DNA of 46,575 bases from Ignavibacteriales bacterium (GTDB lineage Bacteria > Bacteroidota > Ignavibacteria > T3Sed10-11), in assembly GCA_003568415.1 (NCBI GenBank), contig PWXV01000188.1:1-46575 (forward strand), given 5' to 3'. Shown here in pieces: positions 23,578 through 32,291 of the stretch. The notes under the pieces are model-generated. The model did not search any database, was not told the origin of the DNA, and saw only the letters and a list, made by a program, of their open reading frames with translations. Within the stretch, counting starts at the first letter, position 1; each line of letters opens with the position of its first letter. The translations under genes and the position numbers were made by a program.

Positions 23578-23608
23578 GCTAATAGGTATACCGTATAGAA
23601 GGAAAATT

Positions 23609-24946
23609 CTATTTCAGAATCCCTTGTAATTCTTGTACGTAGGTATCAAGTTCTTGTTTCAACCGCCGCTCCGTTACAGCGATCATCAGATCGTTCGGTT
23701 CTCCTCCCCAAGTACTGAGGGGAATACCGGCAAGGATTTTCTTTTCTGTTAATTTACCGACAACCTCTTTTGCCGGTTTCGGGAGGGTAACAATAAATTC
23801 ATTAAAGAACGGGCGATCATATTTTAATGAACAGCCGTCAATTTCCGTAATTTTTTTCGCAAGATAATGGCTTTTTTGGAGACATAATCGTGCAACATCG
23901 CGAACTCCCTGCTTTCCAAGTAATGCCATATATACGGTTGCCGCAAGCATCATTAATCCCTGATTTGTGCAAATATTCGAAGTTGCCTTCTCACGTCTTA
24001 TTTGCTGCTCGCGGGTCTGCAAGGTAAGTACAAAGCCCCGCTCTCCTTCTTTATCAACAGTTATGCCAGCCAGACGACCGGGTATTTTCCGCATCAGGAA
24101 CTCCTTAACGGCAAATATACCCAGATACGGGCCACCGAAATTAAGTCCCACGCCTAAAGGCTGACCCTCACCAATGGTAATATCCGCGCCGTATTCTCCA
24201 GGGGGACTTAATATCCCGAGTGAAATTGGATTTACTACCGATATGTACAGCGCTTTTTTAGATTTTGCAATTTCGCCGATCTCGTTTACATCTTCAAGAC
24301 AACCATAAAAATTTGGATGTTGAACAATCACTGCCGCAGTATCTTCGGTAACTGCGTTTTTCAGTGCCGATAGATCCGTCACACCATCTTTAATGTTTAC
24401 TTCCTGTATATTAATATTCTGACTCTTACAGTAGGTATCAATAATTTGCCGGTAGTCGGGATTTAGTGCACCGGCTATTATTATACCGGTTCGCTTTGTA
24501 TGAGCTGCAGCAAGGAGTGTTGCTTCAGCAAGCGCACTTCCGCCGTCATACATCGATGCATTAGATAGATCCATACCGGTAAGCTGGCATATCATTGTTT
24601 GGAATTCATAAATGCTCTGCAATGTTCCCTGACTTACTTCTGCCTGGTATGGTGTATAAGCAGTATAATATTCCGAACGGCTGGTGATTGCGCTTATTGC
24701 AGCAGGCACATAGTGATCGTAACTACCGCCGCCAAGGTAATTGCTGATCCCCGCATGCAGGTTGGATTCTGCAATACGGTATAATTCTCGCATGGTTTCG
24801 CATTCCGATATTCTCGGCGGGAGGTTTAAATTACCTTTAAACCGGATATCATCGGGAATATTTTTAATAAGCTCGTCGAAAGATTCTACCCCGATCGCAT
24901 TGAGCATTTCTTTCTGTTCATCGTCAGTTGCCGGATAATACGTCAT
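23609..24946 (-). CDS. gcvPA: Glycine dehydrogenase (decarboxylating) subunit 1
   Basis: 445 residues, the size of the N-terminal half-subunit of the split P-protein. The P-protein decarboxylates glycine with pyridoxal phosphate and hands the aminomethyl group to GcvH. Family segments: FLGGGSYDHYVPAAISAITS-like at residues about 72-90 (LGGGSYDHYVPAA), SEYYTAYTPYQAEVSQGTLQ (near 90), ANASMYDGGSALAEA-like (NASMYDGGSALAEA) and GLNFGGPYLGIFAVKE. RKIPGRLAGITVDKEGERGF and LQTREQQIRREKATSNICTN lie near 290-330. The PLP lysine is carried by subunit 2 (gcvPB), which is not in the window, nor is gcvT. It follows gcvH by 39 bases behind a GAGGAG site and ends at a GC-rich terminator. Confidence 0.95.
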   Translation of the reverse strand: MTYYPATDDEQKEMLNAIGVESFDELIKNIPDDIRFKGNLNLPPRISECETMRELYRIAESNLHAGISNYLGGGSYDHYVPAAISAITSRSEYYTAYTPYQAEVSQGTLQSIYEFQTMICQLTGMDLSNASMYDGGSALAEATLLAAAHTKRTGIIIAGALNPDYRQIIDTYCKSQNINIQEVNIKDGVTDLSALKNAVTEDTAAVIVQHPNFYGCLEDVNEIGEIAKSKKALYISVVNPISLGILSPPGEYGADITIGEGQPLGVGLNFGGPYLGIFAVKEFLMRKIPGRLAGITVDKEGERGFVLTLQTREQQIRREKATSNICTNQGLMMLAATVYMALLGKQGVRDVARLCLQKSHYLAKKITEIDGCSLKYDRPFFNEFIVTLPKPAKEVVGKLTEKKILAGIPLSTWGGEPNDLMIAVTERRLKQELDTYVQELQGILK

Positions 24947-24985
24947 TATTCTACTCCTCGTTTTTGCCCAGTTTTGTAAAAAAAT

Positions 24986-25369
24986 TTATGCTTCAGCGAC
25001 GTGTTCTTTATACGCAGCGCTGTCCAGGAGTGCATCCACCTCTGAAGGATTACTCATCTTTATCTTCACCATCCATCCTTTCTCATACGGGTCCTGGTTC
25101 ACCGACTCGGGTGTGTCGGCAAGTTCATCATTCACTTCGATCACTTCTCCACTTACCGGTGCATACAGATCTGCAACGGTCTTCACCGCCTCGATTGTTC
25201 CCATCGAGTCGTTCTGCGAATATGAACTACCTTTTTCCGGAAACTCGATAAATACAATATCGCCAAGTTCCGATTGGGCATAATCGGTTATTCCGACAAC
25301 CGCTACATCATTTTCAATACGCAACCACTCATGTTCTTTCGTATATTTTAAATCATCCGGGAAATTCAT
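24986..25369 (-). CDS. gcvH: Glycine cleavage system H protein
   Basis: 127 residues, full length. It is the lipoyl carrier that shuttles the aminomethyl group between P, T and L proteins. KYTKEHEWLRIENDVAVVGI opens the fold. The lipoylated lysine is K63 in GTIEAVKTVADLYAPVSGEV, and YEKGWMVKIKMSNPSEVDAL closes it. LipB and LipA at 14721 and 8216 would modify it, and Lpd at 15464 would reoxidise it. It lies 29 bases after accC behind an AGGAG site. A biotin-carrier pair and a lipoyl carrier are thus in one operon. Confidence 0.97.
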   Translation of the reverse strand: MNFPDDLKYTKEHEWLRIENDVAVVGITDYAQSELGDIVFIEFPEKGSSYSQNDSMGTIEAVKTVADLYAPVSGEVIEVNDELADTPESVNQDPYEKGWMVKIKMSNPSEVDALLDSAAYKEHVAEA

Positions 25370-25398
25370 AATAGTCTCCTGTTTTCAGTGTGGGGGTT

Positions 25399-26739
25399 TT
25401 AATCAGTAAACAAAAATGTATCAATAAATGTGGTATCAAAATTACTGCTTCTGAATCGTTCATCTTTCATTACTTTTTTATGAAATGGTATCGTTGTTTG
25501 TATTCCTTCAATGATGAATTCATCGAGTGCAACAATCATCCGTTTAATTGCATCTTCTCTCGTCGGTGCATGGACAATCAATTTTGCCAGCAATGAATCA
25601 TAGTACGGCGGCATTACATAGCCGGCATACGCATGTGTATCAACCCGAACTCCAAGCCCGCCGGGTATGTGCAAACTGGTAATTTTCCCGGGTGAAGGGC
25701 GAAAGCCTTTATCGGGGTCCTCGGCATTGATACGGCATTCAATTGCATGGCCGTTAGGTTTTATTTTTTTTCGTGATAACCGCTTGCCGTTCATTATCTC
25801 AATTTGTTCGCGGATCAGATCATAGCCGGTCACTTCTTCAGTAACAGGATGTTCAACCTGAATCCGTGTATTCATCTCCATAAAATAAAAATTACGATCT
25901 TTATCGACGAGGAACTCGATTGTTCCAGCACCTCGGTAAGAAACACTTTTTGCTCCCCGGATTGCGGCATCCCCCATTTGTTCGCGGAGTTCGTCATCCA
26001 CAATCGGTGATGGTGACTCTTCGATGAGTTTCTGGTGACGCCGTTGAATTGAACAATCGCGTTCGCCAAGATGGATCACATTGCCGTGTATATCGCCGAG
26101 TACTTGGACTTCAACGTGGCGTGGTTGCTCAACAAATTTTTCGACATACACACCGGAATTGCCGAAAGCCGATTCGGCTTCTGCACGTGCGGTCTGGAAA
26201 AGCTTTTCAAAATCCTCAGATTTTCGCACAATACGCATTCCCCGGCCACCGCCGCCGGCAGATGCCTTAATGATTACCGGATAGCCGATCGAATCAGCAA
26301 GTTCACGTGCATTATTTTTATCTTCGATAACACCATCACTGCCCGGCACAACGGGTACTTCAGACTTCCGCATCGTCTCTTTCGCGAATGCTTTGTCACC
26401 CATTGCATTAATCATATCAGCCGTCGGCCCGATAAATGTTATTCCTGATGTTTCACAAATCTCTGCAAAGCTTGCATTTTCTGAGAGGAATCCGTACCCG
26501 GGATGGATAGCGTCGGCGTTGGTAATTTCGGCTGCGGCAATAATGCGGGGTATATTAAGATAGCTTTCTTTAGGTGATGGCGGTCCGATACAGACTGCCT
26601 CATCTGCAAAACGAACATGCAATGCTTCACGATCGGCTTCTGAAAAAACAGCAACCGTTTTTATACCCATTTCCTGACATGCACGTATAACACGCAGGGC
26701 AATCTCCCCGCGATTTGCAATTAAAATTTTGTTCAGCAA
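25399..26739 (-). CDS. accC: Acetyl-CoA carboxylase, biotin carboxylase subunit
   Basis: 446 residues; ATP-grasp enzyme that carboxylates the biotin of BCCP with bicarbonate. [20 protein letters not shown] is the N-terminal signature. [20 protein letters not shown] is near residue 80, the glycine-rich ATP loop [14 protein letters not shown] near 161, the metal and substrate region [20 protein letters not shown] near 272, and [13 protein letters not shown] follows. The start is TTG at 26739, 9 bases after the accB stop with TAGGTA upstream; the protein then begins [12 protein letters not shown], exactly as the family does. The carboxyltransferase genes (accA, accD) are not in the window. Confidence 0.96.
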   Translation of the reverse strand: MLNKILIANRGEIALRVIRACQEMGIKTVAVFSEADREALHVRFADEAVCIGPPSPKESYLNIPRIIAAAEITNADAIHPGYGFLSENASFAEICETSGITFIGPTADMINAMGDKAFAKETMRKSEVPVVPGSDGVIEDKNNARELADSIGYPVIIKASAGGGGRGMRIVRKSEDFEKLFQTARAEAESAFGNSGVYVEKFVEQPRHVEVQVLGDIHGNVIHLGERDCSIQRRHQKLIEESPSPIVDDELREQMGDAAIRGAKSVSYRGAGTIEFLVDKDRNFYFMEMNTRIQVEHPVTEEVTGYDLIREQIEIMNGKRLSRKKIKPNGHAIECRINAEDPDKGFRPSPGKITSLHIPGGLGVRVDTHAYAGYVMPPYYDSLLAKLIVHAPTREDAIKRMIVALDEFIIEGIQTTIPFHKKVMKDERFRSSNFDTTFIDTFLFTD

Positions 26740-26748
26740 TTAATCTAC

Positions 26749-27255
26749 CTACTTAGTCGGCTCTATTAGGAACAATGTCTGATTGTACTCCACCGGCTGA
26801 GCATTTTCAACCATGATTTTGACGATCTTACCTTTAACATCGCACTCGATTTCGTTCATCAATTTCATGGCTTCAACAATACAAAGCACCGTACCCGGTT
26901 CTACTTCCTGTCCCACTTCAACATACGAATCGGCATCGGGAGCGGGCGCCCGATAAAATGTGCCTACGATAGGAGATCTCACCTCGTGATAGGTGACACT
27001 CGGTTCGGCCTTCTTCTCCTCGGTTTTTTCGGCAGCAGGAGTCTCGGGTTGTTGTTGAGCAGCCGGAAGTTGTTGTTGCTGCGGCATCGGAGCCGGCATC
27101 TGGTAAAAAGGCATAACCTGACCGTGTAGCCCTTCGGCTTTACTATTCGTTTGTTTTGCCAGACGTAGTTTAATCCCCTCTTCCTCAATCTCCATTTCGG
27201 TCATGTTACTCTGATCGAGAATTTTGATCAGCTTTCGAAGGTATGTTAAATCCAT
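26749..27255 (-). CDS. accB: Acetyl-CoA carboxylase, biotin carboxyl carrier protein
   Basis: 168 residues. It carries the biotin that shuttles CO2 between AccC and the carboxyltransferase in fatty-acid synthesis. The N-terminal helix ([20 protein letters not shown]) is the usual AccB start. A Pro/Gln/Ala-rich linker covers about 48-80. The biotinyl domain has [20 protein letters not shown] and the biotin lysine K131 in [18 protein letters not shown]. It lies between efp (23 bases upstream) and accC (9 bases downstream), a gene order conserved in many bacteria. Confidence 0.97.
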   Translation of the reverse strand: MDLTYLRKLIKILDQSNMTEMEIEEEGIKLRLAKQTNSKAEGLHGQVMPFYQMPAPMPQQQQLPAAQQQPETPAAEKTEEKKAEPSVTYHEVRSPIVGTFYRAPAPDADSYVEVGQEVEPGTVLCIVEAMKLMNEIECDVKGKIVKIMVENAQPVEYNQTLFLIEPTK

Positions 27256-27278
27256 TACCCGCCTATCGATTAGTTTAA

Positions 27279-27839
27279 CTATTTTGCTCTTTCGATGTAT
27301 GCACCGGTTCGTGTATCAACCTTAATTACATCGTTTTCATTAATAAATAAAGGAACGTGCACAACTGCACCAGTTTCCAATGTTGCGGGTTTCGTACCGC
27401 CTGTTGCAGTGTCGCCCTTCACTCCGGGTACAGTCTCTACGACTTTCAACTCTACACTCAAAGGTAACTGACACCCAACAATAGTATTCTGATATGTTTC
27501 TACTTCGACTGTATCTCCTTCTTTTAGAAACTTCTCCTTGTCAGCCATCATCGATTGATCGAGATGGAACTGATCGTGATTATCCTGATCCATAAAATAA
27601 TATGTATCGCTGTCTCGATATAAAAACTGTGCCGGGCGACGCTCTACGCGGGCAACCTCAATTTTGTCACTCGAGCTGAATTTATGCTCGGTTGATCTGC
27701 CGCTTTGTAAATTTCTCAGCTTTGTTTGTACAAAACCACGTTTATTCCCGGGTGTACGGTGTTTATAATCTTCTACCACATACAAATCTCCGTTAAAAAC
27801 AATAATCATCCCGACACGAAAATCAAGCGCTGTTGCCAT
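27279..27839 (-). CDS. efp: Elongation factor P
   Basis: 186 residues, full length. It stimulates peptide-bond formation at polyproline stalls. The three beta domains are recognisable: [40 protein letters not shown] and the C-terminal [10 protein letters not shown]. The domain-I tip, which in E. coli carries the modified K34 in PGKGQ, here reads T29-P30-G31-N32-K33-R34-G35-F36. An Asn aligns with the modified Lys and a Lys follows. This places it in a loop class whose modification I cannot predict; no epmA or ymfI is visible. It is the first gene of efp-accB-accC-gcvH-gcvPA. Confidence 0.96.
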   Translation of the reverse strand: MATALDFRVGMIIVFNGDLYVVEDYKHRTPGNKRGFVQTKLRNLQSGRSTEHKFSSSDKIEVARVERRPAQFLYRDSDTYYFMDQDNHDQFHLDQSMMADKEKFLKEGDTVEVETYQNTIVGCQLPLSVELKVVETVPGVKGDTATGGTKPATLETGAVVHVPLFINENDVIKVDTRTGAYIERAK

Positions 27840-27928
27840 AAATCCTCAAAGAATACTTGTAAATTACAATTCACGGTTATATATTAAATAATTATCACAA
27901 AATATTAATATACTGCCATATATTCTCA

Positions 27929-28291
27929 ATGTCAACCGTATCAATTCAATTGCAGATAGTATTAGCCGTTATTATTATAGTTTTCTTCATAATCGGCTGC
28001 AGTGAGCCATCGGATAAAAAAATCTCTCATCGGAAGATGGTCGACATGTATGCCGACGTGCTTATCGTGACCGGTTCATATGAAGCCGGTGAAGAACCGG
28101 TGGATTATTTCGAGCAGCTTGATTCGGTATTAGCTACGCATAATGTAAATCGTGAAGAATTTTTTACTACACTCGATTATTATCGTGAAGACCCATACCG
28201 GTGGAAGGATCTTCTTGATCGTGTAATTGCAGAACTCGAACGACGCAGGGATCAGGCGCTCGAATCGTCTACTACCCGGTCTTCATCCTGA
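27929..28291 (+). CDS. DUF4296-like lipoprotein
   Basis: 120 residues. The N-terminal hydrophobic segment ends in the lipobox FFIIGC (Cys24), so it is probably a lipoprotein. The mature part is helical: KISHRKMVDMYADVLIVTGS, then a predicted pair of helices with LDSVLATHNVNREEFFTTLD and YYREDPYRWKDLLDRVIAEL. This pattern (a KMVD-type first helix, then YY-x-x-x-P before a final helix) resembles DUF4296, a small lipoprotein family of Bacteroidota of unknown function. The match is from memory of the pattern. Its 3' end overlaps the convergent DUF1232 gene by 40 bases. It is divergent from efp, with an 89-base gap. Confidence 0.75.
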   Translation: MSTVSIQLQIVLAVIIIVFFIIGCSEPSDKKISHRKMVDMYADVLIVTGSYEAGEEPVDYFEQLDSVLATHNVNREEFFTTLDYYREDPYRWKDLLDRVIAELERRRDQALESSTTRSSS

Positions 28292-28668
28292 TTACCCATA
28301 GCCGGTGAAGTATAATAATATGGTTTGATTTCCTTACCCAGAAATGCAAGTGTAGCCGCGATGACACCGAAATCATCAAGATAACCGATCAATGGTAACA
28401 TATCAGGAATCGCATCGAATGGCATAATAAAATATACGAGTGCCGCTACAACTACTGATTTTTTATACCAGGGAATCGCTCCGTCCGTCATATACCGGAA
28501 CAATGCAAGCACATGTTTCGCCAGTCGTATACCGCCACGCAGCGATTGCATCTTCTCTTCAAAATTCTCGTGAACATACTTTTCCTGAGCATTGTACTCT
28601 TCCTCTGTTTCCGGAATATCGAGTTGATCAAGTTCCTCTGGACTGTCGCCATTTTGCGGTCGTGCCAT
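28252..28668 (-). CDS. DUF1232 (YkvA-like) membrane protein
   Basis: 138 residues. The DUF1232 core is at about residues 65-110: YFIMPFDAIPDMLPLIGYLD, then DFGVIAATLAFLGKEIKPYY. Two hydrophobic segments flank it, so it is probably membrane-associated; the family function is unknown. The N-terminal half is acidic and polar. I chose ATG 28668 because AAGGAG lies 8 bases upstream; the alternative GTG at 28677 would touch that site. It follows the histidine kinase by 28 bases in the same direction. Its last 40 bases overlap the convergent lipoprotein gene. Confidence 0.88.
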   Translation of the reverse strand: MARPQNGDSPEELDQLDIPETEEEYNAQEKYVHENFEEKMQSLRGGIRLAKHVLALFRYMTDGAIPWYKKSVVVAALVYFIMPFDAIPDMLPLIGYLDDFGVIAATLAFLGKEIKPYYYTSPAMGNQDEDRVVDDSSA

Positions 28669-28696
28669 AGAAGTCACTCCTTCTTATGGTTGAAAA

Positions 28697-30442
28697 TTAC
28701 ATTGCTTTCTTAAGGGTGAATCGGAATGTCGTCTGTTTCCCCGGTTCGCTCTCAAACCAAATCTCTCCGCCGTGCGCGGTAATGATCTCGTGCGATATCC
28801 AGAGACCAAGTCCCGATCCTTTTATATTTTTAGTTTGGTCACAGTTCACACGACCAAACTTTTTAAAGATTTTATCAGCATGCTCAGGGTGTATACCGAC
28901 TCCCTGATCGGTGACCGAAACGATGATACGATCGCCGTAGTGATCGTGTACATTTACTTTCACTATTCCCCCTTTCGGGGAGTACTTTACTGCATTTGAT
29001 ATCAGATTGTGAATGACCTGCCGTACTTTCGACTCATCAGCTTTGATGTACGATACGTTCTCATCAATCGTACATTGCAGCGAGTGTTTGTGCGAAAATT
29101 TAACCAGTGCGACCGCATCCTCAACCAGCCGATGTAAATTAACAACCTTAAAATTATAAGTCAACCGTCCGCCTTCCAGACGGGTAATAGACAGGATTTC
29201 CTCGGCGAGATAATTCAACCGCATCGCCTGATCTTCAATAATTTTCAAATATTCGGTTACTCGTTTATTATCCTTAACATCGTCGTTTTTTATAAGTGAT
29301 TTAGCCGCAAGGATAATACTCGACAGAGGAGATCTGAAATCATGCGAGACAATGCTCAGGAATTCTGTTTTCATCTTATCCAGGTCTACAAGTTTCTCGT
29401 TCGACCGGCGCACCTCATCATACAACCGGGCATTTCGAAGTGCACTACCGAGCTGATCGGCAAGTGTTTCGAGCACAATCATATCCATCTTATCAAATGC
29501 ATTTAACCGTGTATCTTCGACATTTATAACCCCGAGCACCTTATTACCAAAGCTGATTGGTACTGTTAATTCGGAATTTGTATTGTGATATGCATAGGTC
29601 AGATACCGGTCATCCATCGAGACATCGTTCAGTACTACCGACTGATTGTTTGCAGCAGTCCATCCGATTATACCTGATGAAATATGTTGCTGGTAGCCGT
29701 GAGGCAGAAAATCAATATAATTACCGGAATGAGCAACAAGTGTTAGATATTGGTTTGAATCGTCCAGCAGGAATATGGTAACATCAAAATAATTAAAGTT
29801 CTTTTGAATGATTTCGGCCGCTGATGATAACAGTTCGTTCACATCAAGGATCGATATCATTTTGTGTGAGATATTGTTAATCATCTCAAGCTGCGTCAGC
29901 CGTTTTTGCTGGTCGTCATAGAGCCTGACATTACGCAATGCAATCGCTACCTGGATAGCAAGAAATGTTGCATTGGATAGGTCCTCTTCCTGATAACAAT
30001 CAGGTGCTGTAGCTGCAAATATGAGTGCACCATTAAGCTCGTTCCCGGTTTGCAATGGCGCTATAAGTAAGGATCGCACCCCGATATTCTCGAGATACCC
30101 TTCGAGCCCCGGATCGGTATTCGGCGCCGATCGTAAATCTACAGAAATCGGTGTCCGGTGTTTCATTACCCATCCGGGCATACCGGAATTGATCGGAAAA
30201 TGTTTATAGTTGAATTCCAGCGGACTTTTAGCTGGCGTGACTACACTGAGGTTATAATGGCTACGTTTATGGTTGACCTGTGCCAATATTAAAAATTGAT
30301 AATTAATATAGCGGGAAGCAACATCAGGAAGGATACACAAGATCTCGTCCCTGGAATCTGCAGAATCTAATGCGAGAATTATATCCTGCAGATATGATGT
30401 ATTTGTTATCTCAGGTTTTGCAGTATCGTATTGATGGGACAT
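28697..30442 (-). CDS. Cytosolic histidine kinase with two GAF domains
   Basis: 581 residues, no transmembrane segment. Two GAF sensor domains cover about 25-175 and 190-340; both have the internal pattern around GMPGWVMKHRTPISVDL and GIIGWTAANNQSVVLND. A HisKA dimerisation domain follows with the phospho-acceptor His367 in FLSIVSHDFRSPLSSIILA. The HATPase domain has the N box HNLISNAVKYSPKGG, the G1 box VTDQGVGIHPEHADKIF and the G2 box GSGLGLWISHEI. All kinase motifs are intact. No response regulator is adjacent, so it is an orphan. I prefer ATG 30442 over TTG 30454; neither has a clear ribosome site. It lies 31 bases after purM. Its signal is unknown. Confidence 0.9.
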   Translation of the reverse strand: MSHQYDTAKPEITNTSYLQDIILALDSADSRDEILCILPDVASRYINYQFLILAQVNHKRSHYNLSVVTPAKSPLEFNYKHFPINSGMPGWVMKHRTPISVDLRSAPNTDPGLEGYLENIGVRSLLIAPLQTGNELNGALIFAATAPDCYQEEDLSNATFLAIQVAIALRNVRLYDDQQKRLTQLEMINNISHKMISILDVNELLSSAAEIIQKNFNYFDVTIFLLDDSNQYLTLVAHSGNYIDFLPHGYQQHISSGIIGWTAANNQSVVLNDVSMDDRYLTYAYHNTNSELTVPISFGNKVLGVINVEDTRLNAFDKMDMIVLETLADQLGSALRNARLYDEVRRSNEKLVDLDKMKTEFLSIVSHDFRSPLSSIILAAKSLIKNDDVKDNKRVTEYLKIIEDQAMRLNYLAEEILSITRLEGGRLTYNFKVVNLHRLVEDAVALVKFSHKHSLQCTIDENVSYIKADESKVRQVIHNLISNAVKYSPKGGIVKVNVHDHYGDRIIVSVTDQGVGIHPEHADKIFKKFGRVNCDQTKNIKGSGLGLWISHEIITAHGGEIWFESEPGKQTTFRFTLKKAM

Positions 30443-30473
30443 AAGTAAATCCAATTCAATAAATGTATTAATA

Positions 30474-31475
30474 CTAATTATGTACTACTTCTCCCATCAC
30501 CACTGCCTTCTCTTCCTTTTTGCTTAAAATTGTTATTATTTTTTCTGCATCTTCTTTATCTGCAACAACGACCAAACCGATACCCATATTAAAAACCCGC
30601 CGCATCTCATTTTCCTCGATACTACCGATTTTCTGAATAAACTTAAAAATTACCGGCACCTCCCACGAATTCCAGTCAATTTCTAATGCAGTCTCATCCG
30701 GTAAAATCCGTATAGTATTTCCTACTATACCTCCGCCGGTGATATGTGAAAATCCTTTGGGATTTGTTTCGTTTATCAACTGCTGGATATGATGTAAATA
30801 GGAACGGTGAATCCGTAACAATTCCTCGGCAAGAGTACAGCCAAACTCGTCAATATGGTCATCAACCGCATACTGCTCAAACAATATCGATCGTGCAAGC
30901 GAATAGCCATTAGTATGCAAACCATTAGAAGGGATACCGATAAGCACATCACCTGCTTGTATAGCAGAACCATTAATTATATTTTCTTTATCAACAATTC
31001 CGACAATAGTACCGGCAAGATCGAAATCCTTGTCTTTATACATACCCGGCATTTCGGCTGTCTCACCGCCAATCAGTGAACAGTTATTTTCTTTGCACGC
31101 TTGTACAAATCCCCGGATAACATCCTCAAAGACATTCGGTTCAAGTTTCCCCGCGGCAAAATAATCCATAAAAAACAACGGCACTGCACCGCTTACGGCA
31201 ATATCGTTGACACAATGATTGACAAGATCGCTACCGACTGTATCATATTTGTTGGCAAGAATCGCAACGTGTAATTTTGTACCAACCCCATCCACACTTG
31301 AGACTAATACCGGATCCTTATATTGTTTGAAATCCGGACGATAAAAACCCCCGAATAATCCGATATCGGTCAGTACATTTTCCGAGAAGGTCGAACGAAT
31401 CAGCGATTTTATAGTACGCACCGAAGCGTCTGCAGCATCTATATCGACTCCGGCTTGTTTATAAGTTTTACTCAA
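30474..31475 (-). CDS. purM: Phosphoribosylformylglycinamidine cyclo-ligase
   Basis: 333 residues; AIR synthetase of purine synthesis. Signatures: VSSVDGVGTKLHVAILANKY (near residue 58), GSDLVNHCVNDIAVSGAVPL, LIGGETAEMPGMY (near 136), GIPSNGLHTNGYSLARSILF and SHITGGGIVGNTIRILPDET. The start is TTG at 31475: GGAG lies 8 bases upstream, and the protein then starts MSKTYKQAGVDIDAAD, as the family does. No other pur gene is in the window. The histidine kinase follows in the same direction. It is divergent from the FAH-family gene. Confidence 0.96.
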   Translation of the reverse strand: MSKTYKQAGVDIDAADASVRTIKSLIRSTFSENVLTDIGLFGGFYRPDFKQYKDPVLVSSVDGVGTKLHVAILANKYDTVGSDLVNHCVNDIAVSGAVPLFFMDYFAAGKLEPNVFEDVIRGFVQACKENNCSLIGGETAEMPGMYKDKDFDLAGTIVGIVDKENIINGSAIQAGDVLIGIPSNGLHTNGYSLARSILFEQYAVDDHIDEFGCTLAEELLRIHRSYLHHIQQLINETNPKGFSHITGGGIVGNTIRILPDETALEIDWNSWEVPVIFKFIQKIGSIEENEMRRVFNMGIGLVVVADKEDAEKIITILSKKEEKAVVMGEVVHN

Positions 31476-31564
31476 AAATTATCTCCAATTCAAAAAGACA
31501 GGCGAATTCGATATTTTTCAAATTTAGGTTAAAATTACTGAGAATGTTTATGAAAATCAAGGGC

Positions 31565-31593
31565 TTGAATGTGTGAAAAAGCTTCTCTATATT
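31565..31593 (+). promoter_or_regulatory. Promoter of the FAH-M23-valS-deoC operon
   Basis: TTGAAT (31565-31570) and TATATT (31588-31593) are exactly 17 bases apart. Predicted start near 31600, leaving a leader of only about 28 bases before the chosen ATG of the next gene. Confidence 0.65.
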
Positions 31594-31627
31594 TAATCTT
31601 TTCGGGTATTTATAAAAATTGTTAGCT

Positions 31628-32290
31628 ATGGCTGTCATCACCGTTGAACCGGAAAACGAGCATATAACCGCCAGGACCGTATATTGTGTAGGGAGAAATT
31701 ATGCAGATCATGCACGCGAAATGGGTGCGGAGGTTCCATCTGAACCGGTGGTCTTCATAAAGCCGGCAACTGCTGTTATAAACGGGGAGGCGCCAATTGT
31801 GTTACCTACGTTCAGCAACGATATTCATTATGAAATTGAACTTGTGGCACTGGTGGATGAGGTTCCGAAAAATATATCGATTGAAGCAGCAGATCGGTAT
31901 ATTATCGCATATGGTGTAGGACTCGATTTAACAGCACGCGATATTCACTCGGTTGCAAAGAAAAAAGGACTGCCGTGGGCAACTGCCAAAGGATTCGATG
32001 GTGCAGCCCCGGTTTCACGGTTTAAAAAAAAAGAAAGCGGACTAATTAATACGACTACAACACTACGCTTAACTATAAACAACCAGGTTAGGCAGCAGGA
32101 TTGCATCGGTAATATGATATTTTCGATACCTGCTATTATTGCACATCTGACAAAATATTTTTCCCTTCGACGAGGTGATCTCATTTTCACGGGAACACCT
32201 GAGGGTGTTGGACAGCTTCAACCCGGAGATTCAGTTAAAGCAGAAATAGTCAATATTGTTTCATTTAGCACACGGGTACAGAAGTTATAA
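31628..32290 (+). CDS. Fumarylacetoacetate hydrolase-family protein
   Basis: 220 residues, the size of the short, stand-alone FAH-fold enzymes (YcgM/acylpyruvate hydrolase and oxaloacetate decarboxylase relatives). YCVGRNYADHAREMGAEVPS, FIKPATAVI, the metal-binding HYEIELVALVDE, GVGLDLTARDIHSVAKKKGL and FTGTPEGVGQLQPGD are present. These enzymes bind Mg through two Glu and an Asp, and hydrolyse or decarboxylate small 2,4-dioxo acids; the substrate here is unknown. I chose ATG 31628; TTG 31619 is possible, and neither has a ribosome site. It is the first gene of a plus-strand run with the M23 gene starting one base after its stop. Confidence 0.9.
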   Translation: MAVITVEPENEHITARTVYCVGRNYADHAREMGAEVPSEPVVFIKPATAVINGEAPIVLPTFSNDIHYEIELVALVDEVPKNISIEAADRYIIAYGVGLDLTARDIHSVAKKKGLPWATAKGFDGAAPVSRFKKKESGLINTTTTLRLTINNQVRQQDCIGNMIFSIPAIIAHLTKYFSLRRGDLIFTGTPEGVGQLQPGDSVKAEIVNIVSFSTRVQKL

Positions 32291-32291
32291 T

